Assembly: GCA_002441555.1 (NCBI GenBank)
Contig: DJWK01000012.1
Location: forward strand, 1-17,433
Length of the DNA stretch: 17,433 bases
Origin: Thermodesulfobacteriaceae bacterium UBA6232
GTDB taxonomy: Bacteria > Desulfobacterota > Thermodesulfobacteria > Thermodesulfobacteriales > Thermodesulfobacteriaceae
Direction of reading: 5' to 3'
The notes beneath the pieces are model-generated. The model was not told the origin of the DNA. It made no database searches and saw only the letters and a program-made list of their open reading frames with translations. Shown piece by piece: positions 7,872 to 14,888 of this stretch (the stretch's first letter is position 1; each line of letters starts with the position of its first letter). A program made the position numbers and the translations under genes.

Positions 7872-9363
7872 AGAGCACCTCAATAAGTTTTAGAAGTTGA
7901 TACAAAAAATCTACCTTAGCAGCAAGAATAAAGGTTAAAAGGGCAGTTATAAAAAGAGGAATAGCGCAAAAATAGTTTTCAACCACCTTTTCATAAGGAG
8001 TATAGTGATGGATATCCTTGGGTTGATAGGGTTCTTTGAGAAGGCCTCTAAAGACAATGGGGAAGAAGTAGGCGGCATTTAAAAAGGAACTTGCAAGGAA
8101 TACGAGGGCTCCTATTAAGAGTCCGCTATTCAGACATCCAGAAATCAGATAAAATTTACTCCAAAATCCTATAAATCCGGGAACTCCAACCATACTAAGG
8201 CTTGCAAGAAAGAAAGCGGTAAAGGTTAGGGGCATTTTTCTTGCAAGACCATTGAGTTGAGGTATCTCGGTATAATGGGTTGAAACATAGACTGAACCAG
8301 CTGAGAAAAAGAGGGTGATTTTAGAGAAGGCATGAGCTGTTATGTGAAGAATACCTCCAATAACCGATAAAGGATGAAAAAGGGCGGTTCCAAAAACGAT
8401 ATAGGAAAGCTGACTTACTGTTGAAAAGGCAAGCCTTGCCTTAAAGTTCTGTCGGGTTAAAGCTATGGCTGAGGCTATAAGAATGGTAAAAGCAGTAATA
8501 AAAAGAATAAATTCTTGCAAACCAAGAGTTAAAATTCCTTCCTTTCCAAAGATATTCAGCAATACCCTGACATTGGAAAAGGCTCCTGTTTTAACAACAG
8601 CCACTGCATGAAGAAGGGCTGAAACAGGAGTTGGTGCCACCATGGCTGAAGGAAGCCAGCTATGAAGGGGCATAATGGCGCATTTATTATATCCGTAAAG
8701 GAATAAAATAAGGGCTATTTGTAAGGCAAGTTTGTGGGTAGTTAGCATCTCCTGGGTAAAAATTCCTCTTGGAGCATAATCAAGAGTTCCAGCCACATAA
8801 TAGGTGATGGCCATGGCAGGAATCAAAAAAAGCTTGGCTGTTCCAAGAAGATAAATCACATATTTTCTTGCACCCTCAAGGGATTCTTCATCCTCCTTGT
8901 GAGCAACAAGGGGATAAGTGATGATGGACATAAGTTCATAAAAGAGAAAGAGGGTAAGAAGATTTCCTGCAAAGGCAACCCCCATTGTAGCGGTAAGGGA
9001 AAGAGCAAAGGCCACAAAATAACGGGTTTGCCTTATAGCATGGGTTCCTCTCATATATCCTATGGAATAAAAGGTTGTAAGAATCCATAAGAAAGAGGCC
9101 CCAAGAGCAAAAAGAACACCTAAGGGATCAACCAGCAATTTAATGGAAAGGCCTTTATAGATTTCAAGAATTTCAATGGTATAGCTTTTCTTTTCAAGAA
9201 CAATAGGAACCAGAGCTAAAACAAAGAGAAATTTCAAAATTCCTGCAATAACTGAGACTGCCTCTCTGTGATTGGGCCTTTTTTCTCCAAAATAAATAAT
9301 AAAGGGAACTGCAAGGGCTGAAACCAGAATGGCTGCAATTGGAAAAAAGACTTCACTCTTCAT
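7861..9363 (-). CDS. Additional antiporter-like subunit (MrpD/NuoM-like), fourth pump module
   Basis: Hydrophobic protein of 500 residues with about 14 helices, homologous to NuoL/M/N and MrpD. The pump residues are all present: Glu in helix 5 (LTLFLFYELMSIITYP), Lys in helix 7 (YGYNKCAIMPLHSWLPSAM), Lys in helix 8 (AVAVVKTGAF) and Lys in helix 12 (GFIGFWSKFYL). The APTPVSALLHAVAVVK stretch is typical of MrpD and NuoM-like proteins. It lacks the long C-terminal lateral-helix extension, so it is not the NuoL clamp. Together with NuoL-like, NuoM and NuoN it gives the operon four antiporter-type subunits instead of three. Start ATG 9363 lies inside the last codons of nuoK (11-base overlap). Confidence 0.88.
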   Translation of the reverse strand: MKSEVFFPIAAILVSALAVPFIIYFGEKRPNHREAVSVIAGILKFLFVLALVPIVLEKKSYTIEILEIYKGLSIKLLVDPLGVLFALGASFLWILTTFYSIGYMRGTHAIRQTRYFVAFALSLTATMGVAFAGNLLTLFLFYELMSIITYPLVAHKEDEESLEGARKYVIYLLGTAKLFLIPAMAITYYVAGTLDYAPRGIFTQEMLTTHKLALQIALILFLYGYNKCAIMPLHSWLPSAMVAPTPVSALLHAVAVVKTGAFSNVRVLLNIFGKEGILTLGLQEFILFITAFTILIASAIALTRQNFKARLAFSTVSQLSYIVFGTALFHPLSVIGGILHITAHAFSKITLFFSAGSVYVSTHYTEIPQLNGLARKMPLTFTAFFLASLSMVGVPGFIGFWSKFYLISGCLNSGLLIGALVFLASSFLNAAYFFPIVFRGLLKEPYQPKDIHHYTPYEKVVENYFCAIPLFITALLTFILAAKVDFLYQLLKLIEVLYVG

Positions 9364-9685
9364 CCTTTTCCCCTAAGAGTTTGAGTTCTTCCATGGAAAG
9401 ACTTCTTTTTAGCCTGTAATAATTAACCACCAAAATTAATCCTATGGCAAAAGAACCTGCTGCCACAGCCAGAGTTAAAAGAACAATCATTTTTCCCTTT
9501 GGATCCCCAAGGTAGTGACTGGCTGTCACAAAAAGAAGATTTATCCCGTTAAAAACCACCTCAAGAGCAAGAATAGCAACAAGGAGATTTTTCTTGAGGA
9601 TAAATATTCCAATTCCAAGAAAAATTAAAAGACCTGAGATTACATAAAAGGGATATTCTGAGGCCAAGACTTTAAGAACTTCCAC
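9353..9685 (-). CDS. nuoK: Complex I membrane subunit NuoK
   Basis: Small membrane subunit, 110 residues, three transmembrane helices, homologous to MrpC. The start is placed at GTG 9685 because a strong GGGAGGAG lies 4-5 bases upstream; an earlier ATG at 9712 (nine extra residues) has no good ribosome binding site. Glu in helix 2 (LVAILALEVVFNGINLLF) and the preceding Lys-rich turn are as in NuoK, where this buried Glu is part of the central proton path. A second NuoK-type Glu usually found in the next helix is not obvious (LLFVTASHYLG). It overlaps nuoJ by 14 bases and the MrpD-like gene by 11 bases. Confidence 0.9.
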   Translation of the reverse strand: MEVLKVLASEYPFYVISGLLIFLGIGIFILKKNLLVAILALEVVFNGINLLFVTASHYLGDPKGKMIVLLTLAVAAGSFAIGLILVVNYYRLKRSLSMEELKLLGEKDEE

Positions 9686-10184
9686 TTTTCTCCTCCCTTT
9701 TAAAAAAGACATAAAGGGCCACCATGGGGAAACTTAAAATAAAGGCCAAAAGAAAAATAGCCAGCCAATATTCATTGAAAAGAAGGTTACTTATTTCCTT
9801 TAAATCAAAATAAATATTTCTGGGTTGATAGCTTTCAGGAATCCCCTTAACAAGCACTGAGAGAAGTAAAAAAATAAAAAGGGCAACCGGTAAAAATGAT
9901 GAATATTTTAAATTTTTTAAATCTATTTTAAGATGTTTTAATTCCTCTTCAGGAAATAAAAAGAGGGTAAAGAGAAACATAATAAGCACAGCTCCAGCAT
10001 AGACTATTACCTGGATGGCACCCAAAAATTCAGCATTGAGATAAAGATAAAGAACTCCTTGAAGGACCATCAAAACAAGAATACACAAAAACTGATAAAC
10101 AAGGTGTCTGAAAAAGAAGGCAAGAAGAGTAAAAATGAAGAATAGCCCTGTCAAGATTAATAGGGCTATAGCTCGTTCTATCAT
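9672..10184 (-). CDS. nuoJ: Complex I membrane subunit NuoJ
   Basis: Membrane subunit of 170 residues with five predicted helices. I start it at ATG 10184 (MIERAIALL) rather than GTG 10199: GGAGG sits 8 bases before this ATG, and the ATG overlaps the nuoH stop as ATGA, the same junction style used elsewhere in the operon. The diagnostic helix 3 segment is visible: EFLGAIQVIVYAGAVLIMFLF, whose pi-bulge Tyr/Gly region controls coupling between the quinone site and the pumps in studied complexes. Length fits the family (about 165-180). Confidence 0.93.
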   Translation of the reverse strand: MIERAIALLILTGLFFIFTLLAFFFRHLVYQFLCILVLMVLQGVLYLYLNAEFLGAIQVIVYAGAVLIMFLFTLFLFPEEELKHLKIDLKNLKYSSFLPVALFIFLLLSVLVKGIPESYQPRNIYFDLKEISNLLFNEYWLAIFLLAFILSFPMVALYVFFKREEKSGSS

Positions 10185-11200
10185 GTTAACATCCTCCACT
10201 TAAGAAAGGCAATCCAGAGAAAATTCAGTAAAGCAAGAGGTATTAAAACCTTCCAGCTTATACTCATAAGCTGGTCAAAACGATATCTCGGGAAAGTGGC
10301 TCTTACCCAGATGAAAAGAAAAATAAAGAAGTAAACTTTAAGAATAAGAATAAGAGTAGGTGGGATGACCTTAATAAAGGGAAGAAGGGTTGTCAGCCAG
10401 ATAGGAAGGGTCCAACCCCCAAAATAACAAAGGCTTATCAAAAGGGCCATAACATACATGGAAATGTATTCCCCGAGAAAAAAGATTCCCATTCTGAAAC
10501 CCGAATACTCCGTGATATATCCCGCCACAAGCTCGCTTTCTGCCTCAGGAAGATCAAAGGGAGCTCTATTGGTTTCTGCAAAGGCGCAGATAAGAAATAC
10601 AATAAAACCAAGAATTTGTGGAATAACATTCATCCCAAAAAGGGAGTTAGCTTGGGAGGCTACAATATCCTGAAGACGAAAAGACTCAGCATAAAGGATT
10701 ACTCCTGCAAGGCTTAATCCCAACGGTATTTCATAACTTAAAATTTGAGCTGCCGATCTTAGGCCTCCAAGTAGAGAATACTTTGATCCAGAGGAATATC
10801 CGGCAAGTATAATTCCGTAAGTGCCAAGGCCTGCAAAGGCAAGAATAACAAGAACTCCAAGATTTACATCAGCAATGGAAAAAGAAGGATGAAAGGGAAT
10901 AACGCTTAAATTGGTGATGGCAAAGACAAGCACAAGAAGGGGGGCCATTTGAAAGATTACTTTATGAGCCTCTTGAGGAATAATATCTTCTTTGAAAAGA
11001 AGTTTTACAAGGTCTGCAATAGGTTGCAAGAGTCCATAGGGCCCAACTTCCATGGGACCAAGTCTTGCCTGCATCCTTCCAATGATTTTTCTTTCAGCGT
11101 AAACGGTATAAGCTGCATGTAAAAGGACTATCCCAAGCACCACCGCAATTTTTAAAAGAGTGACAAAAATTGCCCAAAAGAGACCCTCACTTAATGCCAT
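10181..11200 (-). CDS. nuoH: Complex I membrane subunit NuoH (quinone-channel subunit)
   Basis: Protein of 339 residues with about eight helices. It joins the peripheral arm to the membrane arm and forms much of the quinone-binding tunnel. Conserved NuoH features are present: YAERKIIGRMQARLGP, GPYGLLQPIADLVKLLFKED, FAETNRAPFDLPEAESELV and the C-terminal RATFPRYRFDQLM. The usual GPNRVGP is changed to GPMEVGP, a small deviation in the first loop. It overlaps nuoC by 14 bases at its start and nuoJ by ATGA at its end. Start ATG 11200 is supported by AGAGGAGT upstream. Confidence 0.96.
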   Translation of the reverse strand: MALSEGLFWAIFVTLLKIAVVLGIVLLHAAYTVYAERKIIGRMQARLGPMEVGPYGLLQPIADLVKLLFKEDIIPQEAHKVIFQMAPLLVLVFAITNLSVIPFHPSFSIADVNLGVLVILAFAGLGTYGIILAGYSSGSKYSLLGGLRSAAQILSYEIPLGLSLAGVILYAESFRLQDIVASQANSLFGMNVIPQILGFIVFLICAFAETNRAPFDLPEAESELVAGYITEYSGFRMGIFFLGEYISMYVMALLISLCYFGGWTLPIWLTTLLPFIKVIPPTLILILKVYFFIFLFIWVRATFPRYRFDQLMSISWKVLIPLALLNFLWIAFLKWRMLT

Positions 11201-11717
11201 ACTCCTCTAACCTCTTTTTCCACTCTTTGAGCTTTATAAAATCCTCTGGCTTTTCTTCAGGCTCAAGGGGATAATCCTTCCTCAGGGGATGCCCCTTCCA
11301 GTTATCAGGAAGAAGAATTCTTTTAAGGTTGGGATGCCCCTTAAAGGTAATCCCAAAAAGATCAAATACTTCCCTCTCAAGGAAATTAGCTCCAGGGAAA
11401 AGGTCAGTAATACTCTCTATGGAGGGGTCTTCTTCGGAGACCTCAACCCTTAATCTCAAGGCGATACGCTCATTAATGTTGTAAAGCTGATAAATCACTT
11501 CAAAGCGAGGTTTTTTCCCAAAATTAAGATAATCAACCGCTGTAAGGGTTTGTAAGTGGTTGAACCCTCTCTCTTTTAAAAATTTTATAAGCTCTTTAAG
11601 AATTCCCTTTTGGCTTACTATTATATAAGTCTGACCTCTGAATTCTCCAATTTCTGAAAGGGCCTCTCTAAAGGTTTCTTTTATTTCCCTGACAATTTCT
11701 GAAAGTCTATCTTTCAT
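11187..11717 (-). CDS. nuoC: Complex I peripheral subunit NuoC
   Basis: Peripheral (30 kDa type) subunit, 176 residues, separate from NuoD rather than fused. The family signature is clear in the C-terminal half: FPGANFLEREVFDLFGITF, then HPNLKRILLPDNWKGHPLRK and the DYPLEP end. It helps position NuoB and NuoD. ATG 11717 overlaps the nuoA stop as ATGA, with GAGGGGAATATG as ribosome binding site. Confidence 0.95.
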   Translation of the reverse strand: MKDRLSEIVREIKETFREALSEIGEFRGQTYIIVSQKGILKELIKFLKERGFNHLQTLTAVDYLNFGKKPRFEVIYQLYNINERIALRLRVEVSEEDPSIESITDLFPGANFLEREVFDLFGITFKGHPNLKRILLPDNWKGHPLRKDYPLEPEEKPEDFIKLKEWKKRLEEYGIK

Positions 11718-12100
11718 ATTCCCCTCTGCCAGTCAAGAAGGCCCTTTTTCAAATCATAAAAAAAGCCAGCCAAAATAATGATTAAAAAGAGAATCATAAT
11801 AAAAAACCCTAAAGCCTTCATTTCAGAAAAACCATAACACCAGGCATAAAGGAGCCCAACCTCCACATCAAAGACGGCAAAAAGAATGGCTATGGGAAAA
11901 TATCTTATAGTTATTTTTTGCCAGGGAAGACCACTTGGCTCATTTCCACACTCGTAAGGAATAAGCTTGAGAGAATAATAATATTTGGGTCTTACCAGGG
12001 CACCAAAAATAAGGCCACCCACTCCAAAAATAAAAGCAACAATTAGCATAATCAAAATGGGAAAATAACTTGATGGAACAAAGACATCAGGCCTTTCCAT
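11714..12100 (-). CDS. nuoA: Complex I membrane subunit NuoA
   Basis: Membrane subunit of 128 residues with three helices. Signature: YECGNEPSG in the loop between helices 1 and 2 (the loop that senses the quinone cavity; the Cys is conserved), then RYFPIAILFAVFDVEVGLLY with the acidic residues of helix 2. It starts 3 bases after the nuoI stop and overlaps nuoC by ATGA. Its place after nuoI, rather than first in the operon, is unusual compared with the common ABCD order. Confidence 0.95.
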   Translation of the reverse strand: MERPDVFVPSSYFPILIMLIVAFIFGVGGLIFGALVRPKYYYSLKLIPYECGNEPSGLPWQKITIRYFPIAILFAVFDVEVGLLYAWCYGFSEMKALGFFIMILFLIIILAGFFYDLKKGLLDWQRGI

Positions 12101-12103
12101 TCC

Positions 12104-12658
12104 TTATTCCCTCACCTTAACCATAATACCCTCTCTCTTTGGAGCAGGCTTTAAAACCTCAGGCACTCCTTTGAGATTCCAGAACTTATTGGTATAAACC
12201 TTTTCAGGGAATCTCTCCACAAATTCATCCCAATTTTTAAGAAGTCTTTCTTTGTTAAAGATAAGCCCTGATCTATCCCTTGAGGAATATTCAAACCATT
12301 CTGTTAAAACTATAGCACCCACGGGACAGACCTCTTCACAGTAACCGCAATAAATGCACCTTAGAGCCTCAAGATTATATGCAAGCATTTTTCTTGCCCC
12401 AGTTTCCTGATCCACCTCAAACTTGACCTCAATACATCTTGATGGGCAGACTTGCACACATTTTAAACAGGCAACACATCTTGCCTCACCTGTTTCAGGA
12501 TCACGCACCAAGGCATGCCTTCCCCTAAAAGAGGGAAAAAGGGTTACCTTTTCCCGGGGATATTGAACTGTTACAGGTTTTCTAAAAAAGGTTTTAAGGG
12601 TTATCAAAAGCCCGCCAATTAGGTCTTTAAAAATCAAATACTTTAGATCTTTTCTCAT
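12104..12658 (-). CDS. nuoI: Complex I ferredoxin-like subunit NuoI (two 4Fe-4S clusters)
   Basis: Peripheral electron-transfer subunit, 184 residues, carrying clusters N6a and N6b that feed NuoB. Two full motifs are present: CVACLKCVQVCPSRCIEV and CIYCGYCEEVCPVGAIV. The N-terminus has the amphipathic membrane-surface helix (about residues 1-25) and the GRHALVRDPETG segment before the first cluster. ATG overlaps the nuoD stop (ATGA). In this operon NuoI is the probable acceptor from the upstream ferredoxin/molybdopterin enzyme, since NuoG, its usual donor, is not encoded here. Confidence 0.95.
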   Translation of the reverse strand: MRKDLKYLIFKDLIGGLLITLKTFFRKPVTVQYPREKVTLFPSFRGRHALVRDPETGEARCVACLKCVQVCPSRCIEVKFEVDQETGARKMLAYNLEALRCIYCGYCEEVCPVGAIVLTEWFEYSSRDRSGLIFNKERLLKNWDEFVERFPEKVYTNKFWNLKGVPEVLKPAPKREGIMVKVRE

Positions 12659-13884
12659 CTATCGCATTCTCCCATAACGATGTCAAGGGTTCCGATTATA
12701 GCAACTAAATCAGCAAGAAAATGTCCCTGAGAAAGTTTTTTTAGAGCGGAAATATGAATAAAGGAAGGGGCCCTTATGTGAAGTCTATAGGGTTTACCGC
12801 TTCCATCGCTAACCAAATAAAAACCAAGCTCTCCTTTGGCTCCTTCAACTGCAGAGTAAAGCTCTCCTTTTGGGACAATTTGAGCCCCCTCGTTTAAAAA
12901 GGCAATAAGGGTGCTCTCACCAAAGGCCTCTGCTCTGTAAGCCCTTTTATAAAGGGGCATATCAAGATCCGGAGAAAGTTCAGCACAAACAGGGCCCTCT
13001 GGCATCTTCTCTATACACTGTTTAACAATCCTTAAAGATTGTCTCATCTCTTGAAGTCTTACCCAGTATCTATCATAGGTATCTCCATTTTTCCCGACAG
13101 GCACCTCAAACTCTACCTCAGGATAGGCATCATAGGGAAAGTGTTTCCTCACATCATAGGGGATACCAGAGCCTCTAAGAGAAGGACCAGTCAATCCATA
13201 GGCGAGAGCTTCCTCTCCTGTTATAACTCCAACCCCTTTAGTTCTATCCAGCCAGATACGATTTTCTGAAAGAAGCCCTTCATATTCCTCAATTTTTTCA
13301 TACATATAGGGTATAAAATTGTAAATCTCCTCTAACACTGATTCTTCCACATCAAGACGCACACCCCCGATTCTCGGATAACTCACCGTAAGCCTTGCTC
13401 CGCAGATCTTTTCAAAAAAATTAAGAATCATCTCCCTTTCACGAAAACAGTAAAGAAAAACAGTCATGGCTCCTATATCAAGGGCATGGGTTGCAAGCCA
13501 GAGAAGGTGGCTCGCAATTCTTGCAAGCTCACAAACCATACTGCGAAGATATTTCCCCCGGGGAGGTGGCTCAATTCCAAGAAGCCTTTCCACAACAAGG
13601 GCATAGCCAGTGTTATTATTCATAGCAGAGATATAATCAAGCCTATCCGTGAGAGGAAGTACCTGCGCATAATTCATATTTTCTGCAAGCTTTTCAACAC
13701 CACGATGGAGGAATCCCACTACAGGCTCAAGATCAACAATTTTTTCTCCCTCAAGAATGAGCCTGAGCTTTAAAACCCCGTGAGTGGAGGGGTGCTGAGG
13801 TCCCATTTGAATTTCAAAGGGAGAGAAAAAGGGATCCTCAAAGGAATAGGTAATCTCTTTATAAATTGATTTCTTTTCTGGCAT
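12655..13884 (-). CDS. nuoD: Complex I peripheral subunit NuoD (49 kDa type)
   Basis: Protein of 409 residues, homologous to the large subunit of NiFe hydrogenases, which with NuoB forms the quinone head-group site. Signatures: MGPQHPSTHGVLKLRL (with the quinone-site His), GFLHRGVEKLAE, TDRLDYISAM and the terminal DIVMGECDR. The nickel-binding cysteines of hydrogenases are absent, as expected for NuoD. I start it at ATG 13884 (MPEKKSIYKE), which has a GGGG element upstream. The longer form from TTG 13944 would overlap nuoB by 86 bases and adds 20 residues not expected in the family. With this start it overlaps nuoB by 26 bases. Confidence 0.93.
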   Translation of the reverse strand: MPEKKSIYKEITYSFEDPFFSPFEIQMGPQHPSTHGVLKLRLILEGEKIVDLEPVVGFLHRGVEKLAENMNYAQVLPLTDRLDYISAMNNNTGYALVVERLLGIEPPPRGKYLRSMVCELARIASHLLWLATHALDIGAMTVFLYCFREREMILNFFEKICGARLTVSYPRIGGVRLDVEESVLEEIYNFIPYMYEKIEEYEGLLSENRIWLDRTKGVGVITGEEALAYGLTGPSLRGSGIPYDVRKHFPYDAYPEVEFEVPVGKNGDTYDRYWVRLQEMRQSLRIVKQCIEKMPEGPVCAELSPDLDMPLYKRAYRAEAFGESTLIAFLNEGAQIVPKGELYSAVEGAKGELGFYLVSDGSGKPYRLHIRAPSFIHISALKKLSQGHFLADLVAIIGTLDIVMGECDR

Positions 13885-14335
13885 AAGGACCCCAGGTTCT
13901 TCTTTCTTCACGGATCTTCCTTCTGAGTTCAAGAAGTCCTTCAATTAAGGCCTCTGGTCTTGGGGGACATCCTGGCACATAAATGTCCACAGGAACAATT
14001 TCATCAACTCCTTGAACGGTGGAATAGGTCCTAAAAACCCCTCCTGAGCAGGCACAACTTCCCATGGCAACCACCCACCTTGGATGACTCATCTGGTCAT
14101 AAACCCTTCTCAAGATGGGGGCCATTTTATAGGTAAGAGTTCCTGCTACAATCATACAATCTGCCTGTCTGGGAGAGGCCCTAAAAATTATTCCAAACCG
14201 GTCAAGGTCATTCCTGGCAGCACCTGCTGCCATCATCTCAATGGCACATCAGGCAAGCCCAAATGTAACCGGCCAGAGGGAACCAGCACGAGCCCAGTTT
14301 ATGAGGTCATCAAGTTTTCCTAAAAAGAGCTCCAT
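13859..14335 (-). CDS. nuoB: Complex I subunit NuoB with in-frame TGA (candidate selenocysteine) at an N2 cluster ligand
   Basis: Peripheral subunit that carries cluster N2, the last Fe-S cluster before quinone. Read from ATG 14335 through one TGA the protein has 158 residues, the normal length. It starts MELFLGKLDDLINWARAG, reaches SLWPVTFGLA, then TGA (residue 29, bases 14249-14251), then CAIEMMAAGAARNDLDRFG. NuoB proteins normally have Cys-Cys here, both ligating N2. The other two ligands are present: C94 (MGSCACSGG) and C123 (PGCPPRPE); the spacings of 65 and 29 residues fit the family. Upstream of the TGA the frame is intact and NuoB-like, with an AAAAGGGG ribosome binding site, 20 bases after the ferredoxin stop. 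A SECIS-like hairpin follows. Selenocysteine is my preferred reading. A TGC/TGT-to-TGA mutation or base error is the main alternative; initiation at ATG 14236 would give a 125-residue protein lacking both tandem ligands. Confidence 0.85.
14215..14232 (-). promoter_or_regulatory. SECIS-like hairpin downstream of the nuoB TGA
   Basis: On the nuoB mRNA the sequence UGGCAGC-AGGU-GCUGCCA forms a perfect 7-bp stem with a 4-base loop. The loop begins 23 bases after the TGA. Bacterial SECIS elements lie inside the coding region just after UGA, with an apical loop roughly 16-37 bases downstream and a G in the first two loop bases; this one meets those rules. The GCAGGU across the top of the stem equals the corresponding part of the E. 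coli fdhF element (loop AGGUCU), which binds SelB. Caution: the bases encode the conserved Ala-Ala-Gly-Ala-Ala of NuoB, so part of the pairing follows from codon constraint. Confidence 0.6.
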
Positions 14336-14355
14336 TTTTTCCCCTTTTATTAACT

Positions 14356-14874
14356 TTACCAGAGAAGTGTCTTTAGATTTTCAGCAATCTTTTGGGCATA
14401 CTGTTCTATTGTCTTCCTTGTAGCTTCCTCTGGAATGGTAAAGGAGAGACAGGAAGTGGTGCATCCCTCAACACAGGCTGGCTTTTCTCCCCTATCCAAA
14501 CGGTGCATACAAAGATGACACTTAAAGACCTTTCCTGTCTTTGAGTTCCATTGAGGAATTCCCCAAGGACAGGCCTTCATACAGGACTTACATCCAATGC
14601 AGAGTTCATCTTTTACATAAACAATTCCATCTTTTTCTCTTCGAGTCATTGCCCCTGTGGGACAGGCCTTCATACAAAAGGCCTCTTCACAGTGAAAACA
14701 ATTCATATAGACGAAATAGATTCTGGGAACTCCATTTACATCCTTTGGTCCCACAGGCAGTATATCGCAGAATTTAGGACCAATAGGCAAATTATTCTCA
14801 ACCTTACAGTGAACCACACAGGCAAGACAGCCAATACATCTTCTCTGATCTTGCGTTATCACATATTTGCTCAT
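14356..14874 (-). CDS. Four-cluster 4Fe-4S ferredoxin subunit (DmsB/PsrB/HycB-like)
   Basis: Electron-transfer protein of 172 residues with four cysteine groups for 4Fe-4S clusters: CIGCLACVVHC (13-23), CFHCEEAFCMKACP (mid-protein), CIGCKSCMKACPWG, and CHLCM followed by CVEGCTTSC. This is the pattern of beta subunits of DMSO-reductase-family enzymes. There is no signal peptide or membrane anchor, so it should be cytoplasmic. RBS AAGGGAGGGAG sits 5 bases before ATG 14874. It lies 14 bases after the molybdopterin enzyme gene and 20 bases before nuoB. Likely role (inference): wire the molybdopterin subunit to the NuoI/NuoB clusters. No NrfD/PsrC-type quinol anchor is encoded nearby, which fits complex I taking that part. 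Confidence 0.9.
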   Translation of the reverse strand: MSKYVITQDQRRCIGCLACVVHCKVENNLPIGPKFCDILPVGPKDVNGVPRIYFVYMNCFHCEEAFCMKACPTGAMTRREKDGIVYVKDELCIGCKSCMKACPWGIPQWNSKTGKVFKCHLCMHRLDRGEKPACVEGCTTSCLSFTIPEEATRKTIEQYAQKIAENLKTLLW

Positions 14875-14888
14875 TTCTCCCTCCCTTA

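Noticed and set aside
13885..13944. Longer NuoD start at TTG 13944
   Set aside because: It would overlap nuoB by 86 bases with residues unlike NuoD N-termini. ATG 13884 gives a family-typical length.
13859..14236. A 125-residue NuoB starting at ATG 14236
   Set aside because: It would drop a conserved N-terminus (SLWPVTFGLA) that is clearly encoded in the same frame upstream, plus both tandem N2 ligands, and ATG 14236 is simply an internal Met of the conserved CAIEMM motif. Read-through of the TGA explains the sequence better.
14249..14251. TGA as a reassigned sense codon (code 4 or 25) or a frameshift
   Set aside because: Several genes here end with TGA, and no other internal TGA was found. 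The frame is the same on both sides of this TGA, so there is no frameshift.
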